DNA of 48,269 nt from an uncultured Bacteroidales bacterium (GTDB lineage: Bacteria > Bacteroidota > Bacteroidia > Bacteroidales > Paludibacteraceae): positions 1 to 48,269 of the forward strand of contig CACYHE010000022.1 of the NCBI GenBank assembly GCA_902774185.1, given 5' to 3'. Shown in pieces: positions 40,536 to 48,025 of the stretch. A program made the translations under genes and the position numbers. The notes beneath the pieces are model-generated. The model saw nothing but the letters and a program-made list of their open reading frames with translations, ran no database searches and was not told the origin of the DNA. Within the stretch, counting starts at the first letter, position 1; the number at the start of each line of letters is the position of its first letter.

Positions 40536-41760
40536 ACCAATCTATATCGCCGATTATAACTACCCCTTACCCGACGAGCGTATCGCCAAATATCCGCTGC
40601 CGGAACGTGACCATAGTAAACTGCTGGTCTATCGGGATGGGCAGGTGAGCGAAGACCGTTTTTACAATATAGGGGATTATATTGCCCCGAATGCGCTCCT
40701 TATATATAATAATACGCGCGTGATACAAGCGCGTTTGGAGTTTCATAAACCTACCGGAGCACGCATTGAGGTATTCTGCTTGGAACCCCTTACTCCCCAT
40801 GACTATCAACTGTCGTTGGGCTCCACCACCGGTTGTACATGGAAATGTATGGTGGGTAACGCCAAGAAATGGCACGATAGTGACGTGATAAAATTGCAAA
40901 TCACCAATCACCAATCACCAATTACCATTTGTGCGCATAAAGAGGCACAAATTGGTAACACCTTCGCCGTTCGCTTTGAATGGGACGAAGAGAACGTCTC
41001 TTTTGCTGAGATCTTGGATGCGGCAGGCGAGTTGCCTATCCCTCCGTATCTGAACCGCAAGACCGAGGAATCGGATTTGCGTACGTACCAGACCGTTTAT
41101 TCACGAATCAAAGGTTCCGTTGCAGCGCCTACAGCCGGGCTGCATTTTACGGAGAAAGTCCTGGATGATATCCACTCTCGCGGTATAGAGACAGATGAAG
41201 TAACGCTCCATGTGGGTGCCGGTACTTTCCTTCCCGTTAAAACCGCAGATGCCAATGAGCACGTAATGCATACGGAAATCATTGCCGTACCACGTGAGAC
41301 AATTGCACATATTCAAGCTAAATTGGGGCACATCGTAGCTGTTGGTACCACCTCCATGCGTACCCTCGAATCACTCTATTTTATCGGAGCAAAACTTCGT
41401 GATGTTGAGATGTCGAAATCTAATAATCTCGAGATTCACGTCGGTCAGTTCGAACCCTATGAGGAGGCTTTCGACTTTCGACTTTCGACTTTCGACTCTT
41501 TACAGGCCATTCTTGACTATCTGGATGCAACCGGTCAGACGACACTACATGCGGAAACGCAGATCATGATCAAACCCGGTTATACCTTCCATGTGGTGGA
41601 TCAACTCATCACCAATTTTCACCAACCGCAATCCACCTTGCTTTTGCTGGTAAGTGCTTTTGTGGATGGAGACTGGCATACAATCTACGATTATGCCCTC
41701 TCTCATGACTTTCGTTTCCTCTCCTACGGAGACAGTTCCATCCTTAATCGTAAATCGTAA
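40510..41760 (+). CDS. queA: S-adenosylmethionine:tRNA ribosyltransferase-isomerase
   Basis: Adds the epoxycyclopentanediol precursor in queuosine synthesis at the tRNA wobble position. DYNYPLPDERIAKYPLPERDHSKLLVY, NNTRVIQARL, GSVAAPTAGLHFT, LHVGAGTFLPVK, VGTTSMRTLESL and TNFHQPQSTLLLLVSAF are QueA hallmarks. At 416 residues it is longer than the usual ~350 (two repeat inserts: LQITNHQSPITI at 40900-40927 and FDFRLSTFDS at 41469-41496). The start is uncertain: the first residues MVNEEMVNQP come from the upstream repeat, and the last residues NRKS from the downstream one. Confidence 0.93.
   Translation: MVNEEMVNQPIYIADYNYPLPDERIAKYPLPERDHSKLLVYRDGQVSEDRFYNIGDYIAPNALLIYNNTRVIQARLEFHKPTGARIEVFCLEPLTPHDYQLSLGSTTGCTWKCMVGNAKKWHDSDVIKLQITNHQSPITICAHKEAQIGNTFAVRFEWDEENVSFAEILDAAGELPIPPYLNRKTEESDLRTYQTVYSRIKGSVAAPTAGLHFTEKVLDDIHSRGIETDEVTLHVGAGTFLPVKTADANEHVMHTEIIAVPRETIAHIQAKLGHIVAVGTTSMRTLESLYFIGAKLRDVEMSKSNNLEIHVGQFEPYEEAFDFRLSTFDSLQAILDYLDATGQTTLHAETQIMIKPGYTFHVVDQLITNFHQPQSTLLLLVSAFVDGDWHTIYDYALSHDFRFLSYGDSSILNRKS
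40900..40927. repeat. Four ATCACCA heptamers in queA
   Basis: ATCACCA three times then ATTACCA, 28 bases, in frame. Confidence 0.95.
41469..41496. repeat. Four exact TTTCGAC heptamers in queA
   Basis: Perfect 4 x 7 bp array in frame. The word TTTCGAC also occurs in the array at 4614-4676. Confidence 0.97.
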
Positions 41761-41777
41761 ATCGTCCAATCGTAAAT
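41745..41777. repeat. AAATCGT heptamer repeat between queA and tatD
   Basis: TAATCGT, AAATCGT, AAATCGT, CCAATCGT, AAAT then ATG of tatD; supplies the queA stop and last codons. Same words as 9013-9046. Confidence 0.88.
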
Positions 41778-42584
41778 ATGATAGATACGCATTGTCACAT
41801 AGATGAAGAAGCTTTCGATGCCGATCGCGAAGAAGTAATCGCGCGTCAGAAGGAGAGTGGAGTAGAGGCAATGATTGTGCCCGGAGTCAATGTGGCATCT
41901 ATAGAAACGGTGCTACAGGTATGCCACGCGCATCCCGGTTATTGCTATCCCGCTTTGGGCTTGCATCCGGAGGATGTGAAAGCTGATTGGCAAGAACAAC
42001 TGGCGGTCGTAGAAGCAGCGATTCGTGCTCACCGGGACGAGTTGGTCGCAATAGGTGAGATAGGACTCGATTATTATTGGGATAAGACCTACAAAGAAGA
42101 ACAGAAAGAAGTCCTTCGTCGTCAACTGCTCTTGGCAGCGGAGTTGGACCTGCCTGTCATCCTCCATAACCGTGAAGCTACCGAAGACATCCTGAACATC
42201 GTAAAAGAAATCGTCAATTGTCAATCGTCCAATCCTCAATTGTCTGGTGTGTTCCATTGTTTCAATGGCAGTAAAGAAACGGCGCAGCAAATTCTTGACC
42301 TCGGTTTCTATCTTGGTATCGGCGGCGTCCTCACTTTCAAAAACTGTAAGTTAGGAGAAACGTTGCAAGAACTTCAAATGTCAAACAAATATCAAATATC
42401 AAATCGTCTCGTTCTCGAGACGGACGCACCCTATATGGCTCCTGTTCCGCATCGGGGAGAACGCAATGAAAGCCGATTCATGATCCATGTGGCAGAACGA
42501 TTGGCGCAGGTGTATAATTGCACTATAGAGGACATGATTTCTGCAACAACAGCCAATGCAAAACGACTTTTTCGGCTAAAATAA
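41778..42584 (+). CDS. tatD: TatD family metal-dependent hydrolase
   Basis: A 268-residue TIM-barrel phosphodiesterase/DNase of the amidohydrolase superfamily. Metal-binding motifs: MIDTHCHIDEEAF (His5, His7), GEIGLDYYW (Glu), PVILHNREA (His), FHCFNGS (His) and LETDAPYMAP (Asp). Family members have been linked to DNA repair and tRNA or protein quality control; the biological role here is not determined. Two inserts look repeat-derived: IVNCQSSNPQLSG (42212-42244) and LQMSNKYQISNR (~42373-42403). Confidence 0.9.
   Translation: MIDTHCHIDEEAFDADREEVIARQKESGVEAMIVPGVNVASIETVLQVCHAHPGYCYPALGLHPEDVKADWQEQLAVVEAAIRAHRDELVAIGEIGLDYYWDKTYKEEQKEVLRRQLLLAAELDLPVILHNREATEDILNIVKEIVNCQSSNPQLSGVFHCFNGSKETAQQILDLGFYLGIGGVLTFKNCKLGETLQELQMSNKYQISNRLVLETDAPYMAPVPHRGERNESRFMIHVAERLAQVYNCTIEDMISATTANAKRLFRLK
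42212..42244. repeat. CGTCAAT/TGTCAAT heptamers in tatD
   Basis: CGTCAAT, TGTCAAT, CGTCCAA, TCCTCAA, TTGTC; a degenerate in-frame array. Confidence 0.82.
42373..42403. repeat. TCAAA-type repeat in tatD, second site
   Basis: TTCAAATG, TCAAACAA, ATATCAA, ATATCAA before ATCGTCTC; in frame. Confidence 0.8.
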
Positions 42585-42614
42585 CGAAAATTTGTAAAAA
42601 AAATGCGCAAATTC

Positions 42615-42645
42615 TTGCGTATGTCACAAAAAAGCAGTACCTTTG
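42615..42645 (+). promoter_or_regulatory. Promoter of tRNA-Ser(GGA)
   Basis: TTGC at 42615-42618, 19-nt spacer, TACCTTTG at 42638-42645. Confidence 0.85.
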
Positions 42646-42680
42646 TAGCCGATTATGATGAATGCGCATTCGTGCGCGAG

Positions 42681-42768
42681 GGAGAGATGCTCGAGTGGTT
42701 GAAGAGGCACGCCTGGAAAGCGTGTAAACTCCAAAAGGGTTTCCGGGGTTCGAATCCCCGTCTCTCCG
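42681..42768 (+). tRNA. tRNA-Ser (anticodon GGA)
   Basis: Acceptor GGAGAGA/TCTCTCC, D arm TGCTCGAGTGGTTGAAGAGGC, anticodon loop CTGGAAA (GGA), long variable arm, T arm CGGGGTTCGAATCCCCG, discriminator G. CCA not encoded. Confidence 0.96.
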
Positions 42769-42820
42769 CAAAGATGACTTTAAATTTAAAACACAAATAA
42801 CTCAATTAAATTTTTATCTC

Positions 42821-43669
42821 ATGAAAAAAGTATTTGCAACCCTTACAGTGCTGGCTATGCTGACTTTCGGTAGCGCAGCAGTAATGGCAGAAGAAAATGA
42901 AGCAGTTGCTAATGAGCAACCTGCTGTAGAAAACGTAGACGAAGACGCTGCTGCTCCTGCAGACGTTGAAGAAGTAGAAGCTCAAGAGGAAGACCAGGCT
43001 CCGGCTAAAGAAGACGGTGGCGTTGTTGCTCTCCACAAGACACTGAAGATTAAATTTATCGAAGGTGGTGCCGGCTTCATGGCTTTGACCCTCATCACCC
43101 TTGTTCTTGGCTTGGGTATCTGTATCGAGCGTCTTATCTATTTGTCGCTTAGCAAGACCAATACCAAAGCGCTGTTGGCTAAAGTAGAAGCAGCTCTCAA
43201 AGAAGGTGGTATTGAGAAAGCATTGGAGGTTTGCCGTAATACCCGTGGTCCGGTAGCTTCTATTTTCTATCAGGGCTTGAGCCGCTATGACGAGGGTATC
43301 GACGTAGTCGAGAAGACTGTTGCCAGCTATGGTGGCGTTCAACTCGGTTTGTTGGAGAAGAACCTCTCTTGGATTTCGCTCTTCATCGCTATCGCTCCGT
43401 CTCTCGGTTTCTTGGGTACCATTATCGGTATGATCGCTGCATTCGATAAGATTCAACAGGTAGGTGATATTTCTGCTACTGTTGTTGCCGGCGGTATCAA
43501 GGTTGCTCTGTTGACCACCCTCCTCGGTTTGATCATCGCTATCATTCTGCAGTTGTTCTACAACTTGATCCTTTATTTAATTGAGAGCTTGGTTAACGAG
43601 ATGGAGGACAGCTCGATCAGCCTGCTTGATATTATTGTAGAGTACGACGCTGCCCAGAAGAAGAAATAA
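42821..43669 (+). CDS. exbB: MotA/TolQ/ExbB family proton channel protein
   Basis: Channel component of the ExbBD/TonB energy-transducing system of the inner membrane. 282 residues: signal-like N-terminus (MKKVFATLTVLAMLTFGSA), an acidic Ala/Glu/Pro-rich segment (~24-65), then three membrane segments (~78-98, ~168-190, ~207-232). LSWISLFIAIAPSLGFLGTIIGMIAAFDKI is the family signature region. The N-terminal acidic extension is common in Bacteroidota ExbB. It heads an operon with an unknown membrane protein and two exbD genes. Confidence 0.9.
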   Translation: MKKVFATLTVLAMLTFGSAAVMAEENEAVANEQPAVENVDEDAAAPADVEEVEAQEEDQAPAKEDGGVVALHKTLKIKFIEGGAGFMALTLITLVLGLGICIERLIYLSLSKTNTKALLAKVEAALKEGGIEKALEVCRNTRGPVASIFYQGLSRYDEGIDVVEKTVASYGGVQLGLLEKNLSWISLFIAIAPSLGFLGTIIGMIAAFDKIQQVGDISATVVAGGIKVALLTTLLGLIIAIILQLFYNLILYLIESLVNEMEDSSISLLDIIVEYDAAQKKK

Positions 43670-43674
43670 TAGTC

Positions 43675-43751
43675 GTTTGAAATGGTTTGAGATAGTTTGA
43701 GGGGTTGAGACAATGTCAAACACTATCAAACAACATCAAACAACATCAAAC
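43675..43751. repeat. Head-to-head GTTTGA/TCAAAC array, period 10
   Basis: GTTTGA at 43675, 43685, 43695 and TTGAGA at 43705 face TCAAAC at 43716, 43726, 43736, 43746. Period 10 in both arms; the arms are mutually complementary. Confidence 0.93.
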
Positions 43752-43775
43752 AAACAATTTAAAATTCTGAGCAAT

Positions 43776-44264
43776 ATGAAAAACTATAAATTATTCCCTA
43801 AAATCACTTTGTGGGCGCTCCTCGGTCTCGGTGTAATGTTCATCATAATGTTCTTCCGGGGCGGTAACAGCGGTACACACGAAGTGGCAGGAGATATCTT
43901 GAGTATCCCCCGATTTACGGACCCGTATCTGATTTGGGCCTATATCCTTGTCGCTCTCGCTATGGTAGCTGCAATTGTATCGGTTGTAATGCTCCTCGTT
44001 CAGGTGTTCAAGAAAGACAAGAAAAAAGGTTTTATGGTACTCGCCATCCTCTTCGCATACCTCTATCTGATTCCTCAAATCTGCTGGGCACTTGCTAGTC
44101 CGGCTGAGGTAAACATTATCGGTTACGAAGGAAGCGATAACGCCGGCACAATGGCTCGCTTGAGCGATGCAATGCTCTATTGGACCTATTTCGCCGTGCT
44201 GTCAACGTTTGTAGTACTGGTATGGGCTATCATCAAGATTATTATCAGTCATAATAAGAAATAA
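43776..44264 (+). CDS. Membrane protein of the ExbB/ExbD operon
   Basis: The ATG at 43776 (MKNYKLFPKITLWALLGLGV) is chosen because the longer frame from 43713 translates the TCAAAC repeat. 162 residues with about four transmembrane helices (~10-27, ~52-75, ~86-105, ~135-158). I recognise only the genomic position: a similar gene separates exbB from exbD in many Bacteroidota. The function is unknown; a helper of the proton channel is a contextual guess. Confidence 0.75.
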   Translation: MKNYKLFPKITLWALLGLGVMFIIMFFRGGNSGTHEVAGDILSIPRFTDPYLIWAYILVALAMVAAIVSVVMLLVQVFKKDKKKGFMVLAILFAYLYLIPQICWALASPAEVNIIGYEGSDNAGTMARLSDAMLYWTYFAVLSTFVVLVWAIIKIIISHNKK

Positions 44265-44276
44265 ATCACATTTGTC

Positions 44277-44855
44277 ATGGCAAAGAAAATCCCACAGATT
44301 AACGCCAGCTCTATGGCCGACATCTCGTTCCTGTTGCTGATTTTCTTCTTGGTGACCACCTCTATGGATGTAAACCAAGGACTGGCTCGCCGTCTGCCTG
44401 CGCCTATCCCTCCCGATCAGAAAGTCGAAGATAAGGATATCAACAAGCGTAACCTCTTGGTGGTCAAGATAAACTCGGCTAACCAATTGATGGTGCAAGG
44501 CCAGTTGATGGATGTGAAGCAGCTTCGCGAGAAAGCCAAAGAGTTCATTAAGAACGAGAATAATGCAGACTACTATCCGAAACTCGTTGAGGAAGATTTC
44601 GGTGCTCCCTTCGGTATGATCAAATATACCAAGGATCACGTCATCTCCGTTCAGAACGACGTGGATACTCAGTATCAGGCATATCTCGATGTTCAAAATG
44701 AACTGGTAGCGGCGTATAATGAATTGCGTGAAGAATGCGCGCAGAAGTATTTCCACAAGGCTTACAAAGAGCTCGAGGATGATCAACAGAAGCAGATTCA
44801 GAAGATCTATCCTCAGAAGATTTCGGAGGCAGAGCCTAAAAATTACGGTAATTGA
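44277..44855 (+). CDS. exbD: Biopolymer transport protein ExbD, copy 1
   Basis: 192 residues; a single N-terminal transmembrane helix (SMADISFLLLIFFLVTTSM, ~12-30) with the conserved proton-translocating Asp at position 15, then a periplasmic domain (~45-192) longer than in Escherichia coli, with a Gln/Glu-rich end. It works with ExbB to energise TonB-dependent receptors. The second exbD starts 2 bases after its stop. Confidence 0.92.
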   Translation: MAKKIPQINASSMADISFLLLIFFLVTTSMDVNQGLARRLPAPIPPDQKVEDKDINKRNLLVVKINSANQLMVQGQLMDVKQLREKAKEFIKNENNADYYPKLVEEDFGAPFGMIKYTKDHVISVQNDVDTQYQAYLDVQNELVAAYNELREECAQKYFHKAYKELEDDQQKQIQKIYPQKISEAEPKNYGN

Positions 44856-44856
44856 T

Positions 44857-45311
44857 ATGGCAAAGATACGTAGAAATGAGAAACGTGAGATGCCGGCGCT
44901 CAATACGTCGTCTCTCCCTGATATTATCTTTTCTTCATGTCCGTTACCACAATGAAGGAGGTAACATACAAGGTTAGTATTCATAACCCGCAGGCTACCG
45001 AGCTCACGAAGTTGGAGAAGAAATCCCTTGTGCGCTATATCTATGTAGGTGTTCCTACTGCAGATTTCGTAAAGACCTACGGTTCTGATACCCGTATCCA
45101 GTTGGATGACGCTTTTGCAGAAGCAAAAGAGATTGGTGACTTCATTATCAATGAGCGCTCCTCTATGAAAGAGTCTGAGCAACCCTTGATGACCGTCTCC
45201 ATTAAAGCCGACAAGGATACCCGAATGGGCGTTATCGCGGATATCAAACAGGAACTCCGTCGCGCATATGCACTGAAGATCAGTTATGCTGCTACGCAGC
45301 GAAGCAACTAA
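44857..45311 (+). pseudogene. exbD: ExbD copy 2, frameshifted within its transmembrane helix
   Basis: The first fragment (44857-44955) starts MAKIRRNEKREMPALNTSS with LPDIIF, then reads off frame to a stop. The second (44937-45311) resumes in another frame at FFMSVTTMKEVTYKV and continues to the normal ExbD end (QELRRAYALKISYAA). Family members read through as LPDIIF-MLL-FFFMSVTTM, so about 10 or 13 bases are missing between TTT and TCTTCATG at about 44929-44933. The conserved Asp is in fragment 1, the periplasmic domain in fragment 2. It is either a real inactivating deletion, a slippage at the TTC-rich helix codons, or an assembly error. Confidence 0.82.
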
Positions 45312-45331
45312 GCCAACATTTAGTTCGATAT

Positions 45332-45367
45332 ACAATGAAAGCCATCCTTTCGGGTGGCTTTCATTGT
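45332..45367. terminator. Bidirectional terminator between convergent operons
   Basis: 16-bp stem ACAATGAAAGCCATCC/GGGTGGCTTTCATTGT with one wobble and loop TTTC, between the exbD and pseudouridine synthase genes. Confidence 0.88.
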
Positions 45368-45382
45368 TGTATAGGGTGTCGT

Positions 45383-46300
45383 CTATAACAGCACCCGGTT
45401 GAACTCTTTGGGAACCGGGCTCTCAAAGCGAACCACTTTCTCGGTCACGGGATGAATGAACGCCAGAACCTTGGCATGCAGGCAGAGTCGGTCTATCGGG
45501 CTGCTTTCATTGCCGTGTCCGTACTTACGGTCGCCTACCACCGGACATCCCTTGCTTGCCAGATGCACACGGATCTGATTCGTTCGTCCCGTCTCCAAGT
45601 GCAACTCTACCAGCGAATATAACTGATTACTGATTACTGACGGCTGACTACTGACGCGCAGCGTCTTATAGTTCGTAATAGCGATATCTCCGCCATCATC
45701 CACAGGCGATGAATAAACGACCGCATTGCGTTTGTCTTCCGTCAACCAGGTCGTGATCTTACCTTCTCGTGGTTCCAATACACCCTCTGCTAACGCGATA
45801 TAGGTGCGTTCCTGTACCAACTCGCGCCAGTACTCACGCATATAGTGCTGCAACTCCTCGGAACGTGCGAAAACCAACAAACCGCTCGTCTCTCGATCCA
45901 GACGGTGAACAACATAAATACCTGCGCGTGCGTTCTGTTTCTTGACGTACGCGCGCAGGATAGAGTAGGCGGTCGTCTCACTGCTGCCCGGTGTAGCGGC
46001 TACTGTCAGAAGTCCCGGTTGCTTGTTCACAACAATCAGATCATCGTCCTCATACACGATCTTTAGTTTCGGGTGCGTCAGCTGGCTGTTACCCCGTCCC
46101 GAACTAACGGTCACTACGTCGCCCGTCTTGAGGGCAAAATCATGTCGCGTCTGGATAGCGTTGCCCACTTTGACGCGTCGCTGACCCAATAACTGCTTGA
46201 CGGATGATTTCGCCATTCCTCCCATCTTGGAGATGAGAAAGTCCATGAGTTGCGCCGACTCGGTAACTTTTAATACGGTGTCTTGTTTTCTTTTTATCAT
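45383..46300 (-). CDS. RluA-family pseudouridine synthase
   Basis: An N-terminal S4 RNA-binding domain (~15-65, MAKSSVKQLLGQRRVKVGN) is followed by the catalytic fold with VVHRLDRETSGLLVFA (catalytic Asp135), RNAVVYSS, LVELHLETGRTNQIRVHLA and PVVGDRKYG. It isomerises uridine in rRNA or tRNA; RluD versus another RluA-type specificity cannot be settled. 305 residues. The SSQPSVISNQLYS loop is encoded by five heptamers (45621-45655). Confidence 0.9.
   Translation of the reverse strand: MIKRKQDTVLKVTESAQLMDFLISKMGGMAKSSVKQLLGQRRVKVGNAIQTRHDFALKTGDVVTVSSGRGNSQLTHPKLKIVYEDDDLIVVNKQPGLLTVAATPGSSETTAYSILRAYVKKQNARAGIYVVHRLDRETSGLLVFARSEELQHYMREYWRELVQERTYIALAEGVLEPREGKITTWLTEDKRNAVVYSSPVDDGGDIAITNYKTLRVSSQPSVISNQLYSLVELHLETGRTNQIRVHLASKGCPVVGDRKYGHGNESSPIDRLCLHAKVLAFIHPVTEKVVRFESPVPKEFNRVLL
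45621..45655. repeat. Five TACTGAT-type heptamers in the pseudouridine synthase gene
   Basis: Plus strand: AACTGAT, TACTGAT, TACTGAC, GGCTGAC, TACTGAC, in frame on the minus strand. Confidence 0.9.
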
Positions 46301-46308
46301 GATTTTTT

Positions 46309-46334
46309 GTGATCTTGTGATTTCGTGATCTTGA
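46309..46334. repeat. 8-bp repeat TGTGATCT-type before the pseudouridine synthase gene
   Basis: TGTGATCT, TGTGATTT, CGTGATCT, TG between the PnuC-like and pseudouridine synthase genes. Confidence 0.75.
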
Positions 46335-46337
46335 GGT

Positions 46338-47099
46338 TTATTTTTTCACAAAGATTTTTGCCCAATAGAGGTTCTCCGGTTTGGTGGCTTTGATCCATGC
46401 AATTCCTGCCATTGAGTTGATAACAAGGAAGAAGGTGAACAGCACAATGGAGAAGATATTTCCGAGGATAATAAACAAGCCGATACCTGCTACACTATAA
46501 ATAAACCAATATATCCAAGAGTCGGTTTTACGATAGATCAGCCAATAATTGGCGAGGAAGGAACTTGAAATCAGTAAACCGTTAAGTAGTTTTACCGGTA
46601 CGTTCTCCATGATTCCTTCATGGTAAATGGCAATTGATGCCATAACCCAATCACCAACTGTGATGAAAATCAGCATAGCGATAGAGAGAATGAGACGTGG
46701 TGTGTCCAGAAATTTCGGTTCGAAACTTGCTCCGCCATCCTCTTTGTTTCTGCTCCATTTATAGATGGACATCATTTGGAAGGGAATGAAAACCATAAAG
46801 AAGAGGAAAGCGCTGTCATATCCTCCTTGTAGAACAAACTGAATGCCCAGTAAGATAGACATGACTATACCGGCGAAGAAACCGGTATAGTTTTGCGGGT
46901 CACGGATAGTCAGGATGTATGCTACGCCGATGATAGAAGCAGGAATGCCGACTACCCAAGCGGGATCGTTCCATTTCAATAATGTGGCGGACGGGAAAAT
47001 CATTTCCGCAATCCATAATATGGCCAATAAAGCGCCGAAAAGAATAATTGAGATGATAAAATTACGCCCTAACGCCTTCCAAAGATGTGTGTTTTTCAT
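46338..47099 (-). CDS. PnuC-like nicotinamide mononucleotide/riboside transporter
   Basis: A 253-residue membrane protein with about seven to eight helices. The C-terminal half carries FLANYWLIYRKTDSWIYWFIYSVAGIGLF (the W-x-x-x-x-K...W-x-x-W pattern of PnuC) and FQMMSIYKWSRNKEDGG in the middle. PnuC proteins carry nicotinamide riboside or a related vitamin across the inner membrane; the ligand is not certain (a thiamine-type PnuT or riboflavin-type PnuX is possible). It is placed between an rRNA-modification gene and ribosomal protein genes. Confidence 0.72.
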   Translation of the reverse strand: MKNTHLWKALGRNFIISIILFGALLAILWIAEMIFPSATLLKWNDPAWVVGIPASIIGVAYILTIRDPQNYTGFFAGIVMSILLGIQFVLQGGYDSAFLFFMVFIPFQMMSIYKWSRNKEDGGASFEPKFLDTPRLILSIAMLIFITVGDWVMASIAIYHEGIMENVPVKLLNGLLISSSFLANYWLIYRKTDSWIYWFIYSVAGIGLFIILGNIFSIVLFTFFLVINSMAGIAWIKATKPENLYWAKIFVKK

Positions 47100-47100
47100 A

Positions 47101-47135
47101 AAATCTTAAATCTTAAATTTTAAATCTTAAATAAC
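47101..47135. repeat. AAATCTT heptamer repeat
   Basis: AAATCTT, AAATCTT, AAATTTT, AAATCTT, AAATAAC: leader of the PnuC-like gene on the minus strand. Confidence 0.85.
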
Positions 47136-47138
47136 AAT

Positions 47139-47164
47139 AAGGGCGGACACAATCGTCCGCCCTT
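47139..47164 (-). terminator. Terminator after rpmE2
   Basis: AAGGGCGGAC/GTCCGCCCTT stem, followed on the minus strand by a T-rich stretch. Confidence 0.85.
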
Positions 47165-47178
47165 GTTGTTGCCCGCAA

Positions 47179-47433
47179 TTACTTGCGCGTGCGGTTGCCG
47201 TAACGGGACATGAATTTGTCCACACGACCTGCGGTGTCCACGAGTTTGGACTTACCGGTGTAGAACGGGTGACTCGTGTTCGAGATCTCCAGCTTGATAA
47301 GCGGATACTTAACGCCGTCGATTTCGATCGTGTCCTTGGTAGCAGCTGTAGAGCGGCTGAAGAACTGAGTACCGTCAGACATATCTTTGAAAACTACTAC
47401 GCGGTAGTTATCAGGATGAATTCCAGCTTTCAT
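47179..47433 (-). CDS. rpmE2: 50S ribosomal protein L31 type B
   Basis: 84 residues, [19 protein letters not shown] opening, [25 protein letters not shown] and [13 protein letters not shown] are typical of the type B (zinc-free, no CxxC) form of bL31. It is next to rplI but separated by a head-to-head repeat array, and its own terminator follows. Confidence 0.95.
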   Translation of the reverse strand: MKAGIHPDNYRVVVFKDMSDGTQFFSRSTAATKDTIEIDGVKYPLIKLEISNTSHPFYTGKSKLVDTAGRVDKFMSRYGNRTRK

Positions 47434-47453
47434 AATTTAAATGAATTTAATTT

Positions 47454-47537
47454 GTTTGACATTGTTTGATATTGTTTGAGGGTTTGATGTCGTTAACTGA
47501 ATTAAACTATTTCAAACTACTTCAAACTATTTCAAAC
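47454..47537. repeat. Head-to-head GTTTGA/TCAAAC array between rpmE2 and rplI
   Basis: GTTTGA at 47454, 47464, 47474, 47482 face TTAAAC at 47502 and TCAAAC at 47512, 47522, 47532. Largely period 10, arms complementary. Confidence 0.92.
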
Positions 47538-47544
47538 TTTTCAA

Positions 47545-47988
47545 TTACTCAGCAACTACGTTGAGCTTAATGTCAGCTTTTACCTCACGATGCAGACGAG
47601 CCTGTGCGGTGTACTCACCAACCTGCTTGATCGGCTCAGCGATCGTGATCACCTTCTTGTCGATGATGATCTCGTTAGCTTTCAGCGCGTCAGCGATGTT
47701 TTGGGTGGTTACTGTACCGAAGATCTTACCGTCCTCGTTTGCTTTTACTTTAACCTCGATTACGGTCTCTGCCAACTTAGCCTCCAGAGCCTGAGCATCA
47801 GCCAGGATCTTAGCTGCCTTGTGAGCCTGCTGTTTGAGGTTCTCAGCCAGTTGCTTCTTGTTGCTTTCATTAGCGATGATAGCAATCTTCTGCGGCAACA
47901 GGTAGTTGCGTCCGTAGCCGTCACGTACTTTTACGATGTCGTTCTTGAAACCCAGATTAGCCAGGTCTTGAATCAAAATTACTTCCAT
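47545..47988 (-). CDS. rplI: 50S ribosomal protein L9
   Basis: 147 residues; MEVILIQDLANLGFKNDIVKVRDGYGRNYLLPQK is the bL9 N-domain, a long helix (~45-75) connects to the C-domain (FGTVTTQNIADALK, EYTAQARLHREVKADI). bL9 sits at the base of the L1 stalk. It follows rpsR in the usual rpsF-rpsR-rplI operon of the phylum; the short gap holds an ACTTTAA heptamer tract. Confidence 0.96.
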   Translation of the reverse strand: MEVILIQDLANLGFKNDIVKVRDGYGRNYLLPQKIAIIANESNKKQLAENLKQQAHKAAKILADAQALEAKLAETVIEVKVKANEDGKIFGTVTTQNIADALKANEIIIDKKVITIAEPIKQVGEYTAQARLHREVKADIKLNVVAE

Positions 47989-47997
47989 AATCTCTCA

Positions 47998-48020
47998 ACT
48001 TTAAACTTTAAACTTTAAAC
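47998..48020. repeat. ACTTTAA heptamer repeat between rpsR and rplI
   Basis: ACTTTAA three times plus AC, just upstream of the rplI start on the minus strand. Confidence 0.85.
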
Positions 48021-48025
48021 TGGGT

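Noticed and set aside
44202-45335. Minus-strand open frame of 377 codons opposite the exbD genes
   Set aside because: It is antisense to well-recognised ExbD sequence, has Leu/Ile-rich composition typical of a codon-bias shadow and no promoter.
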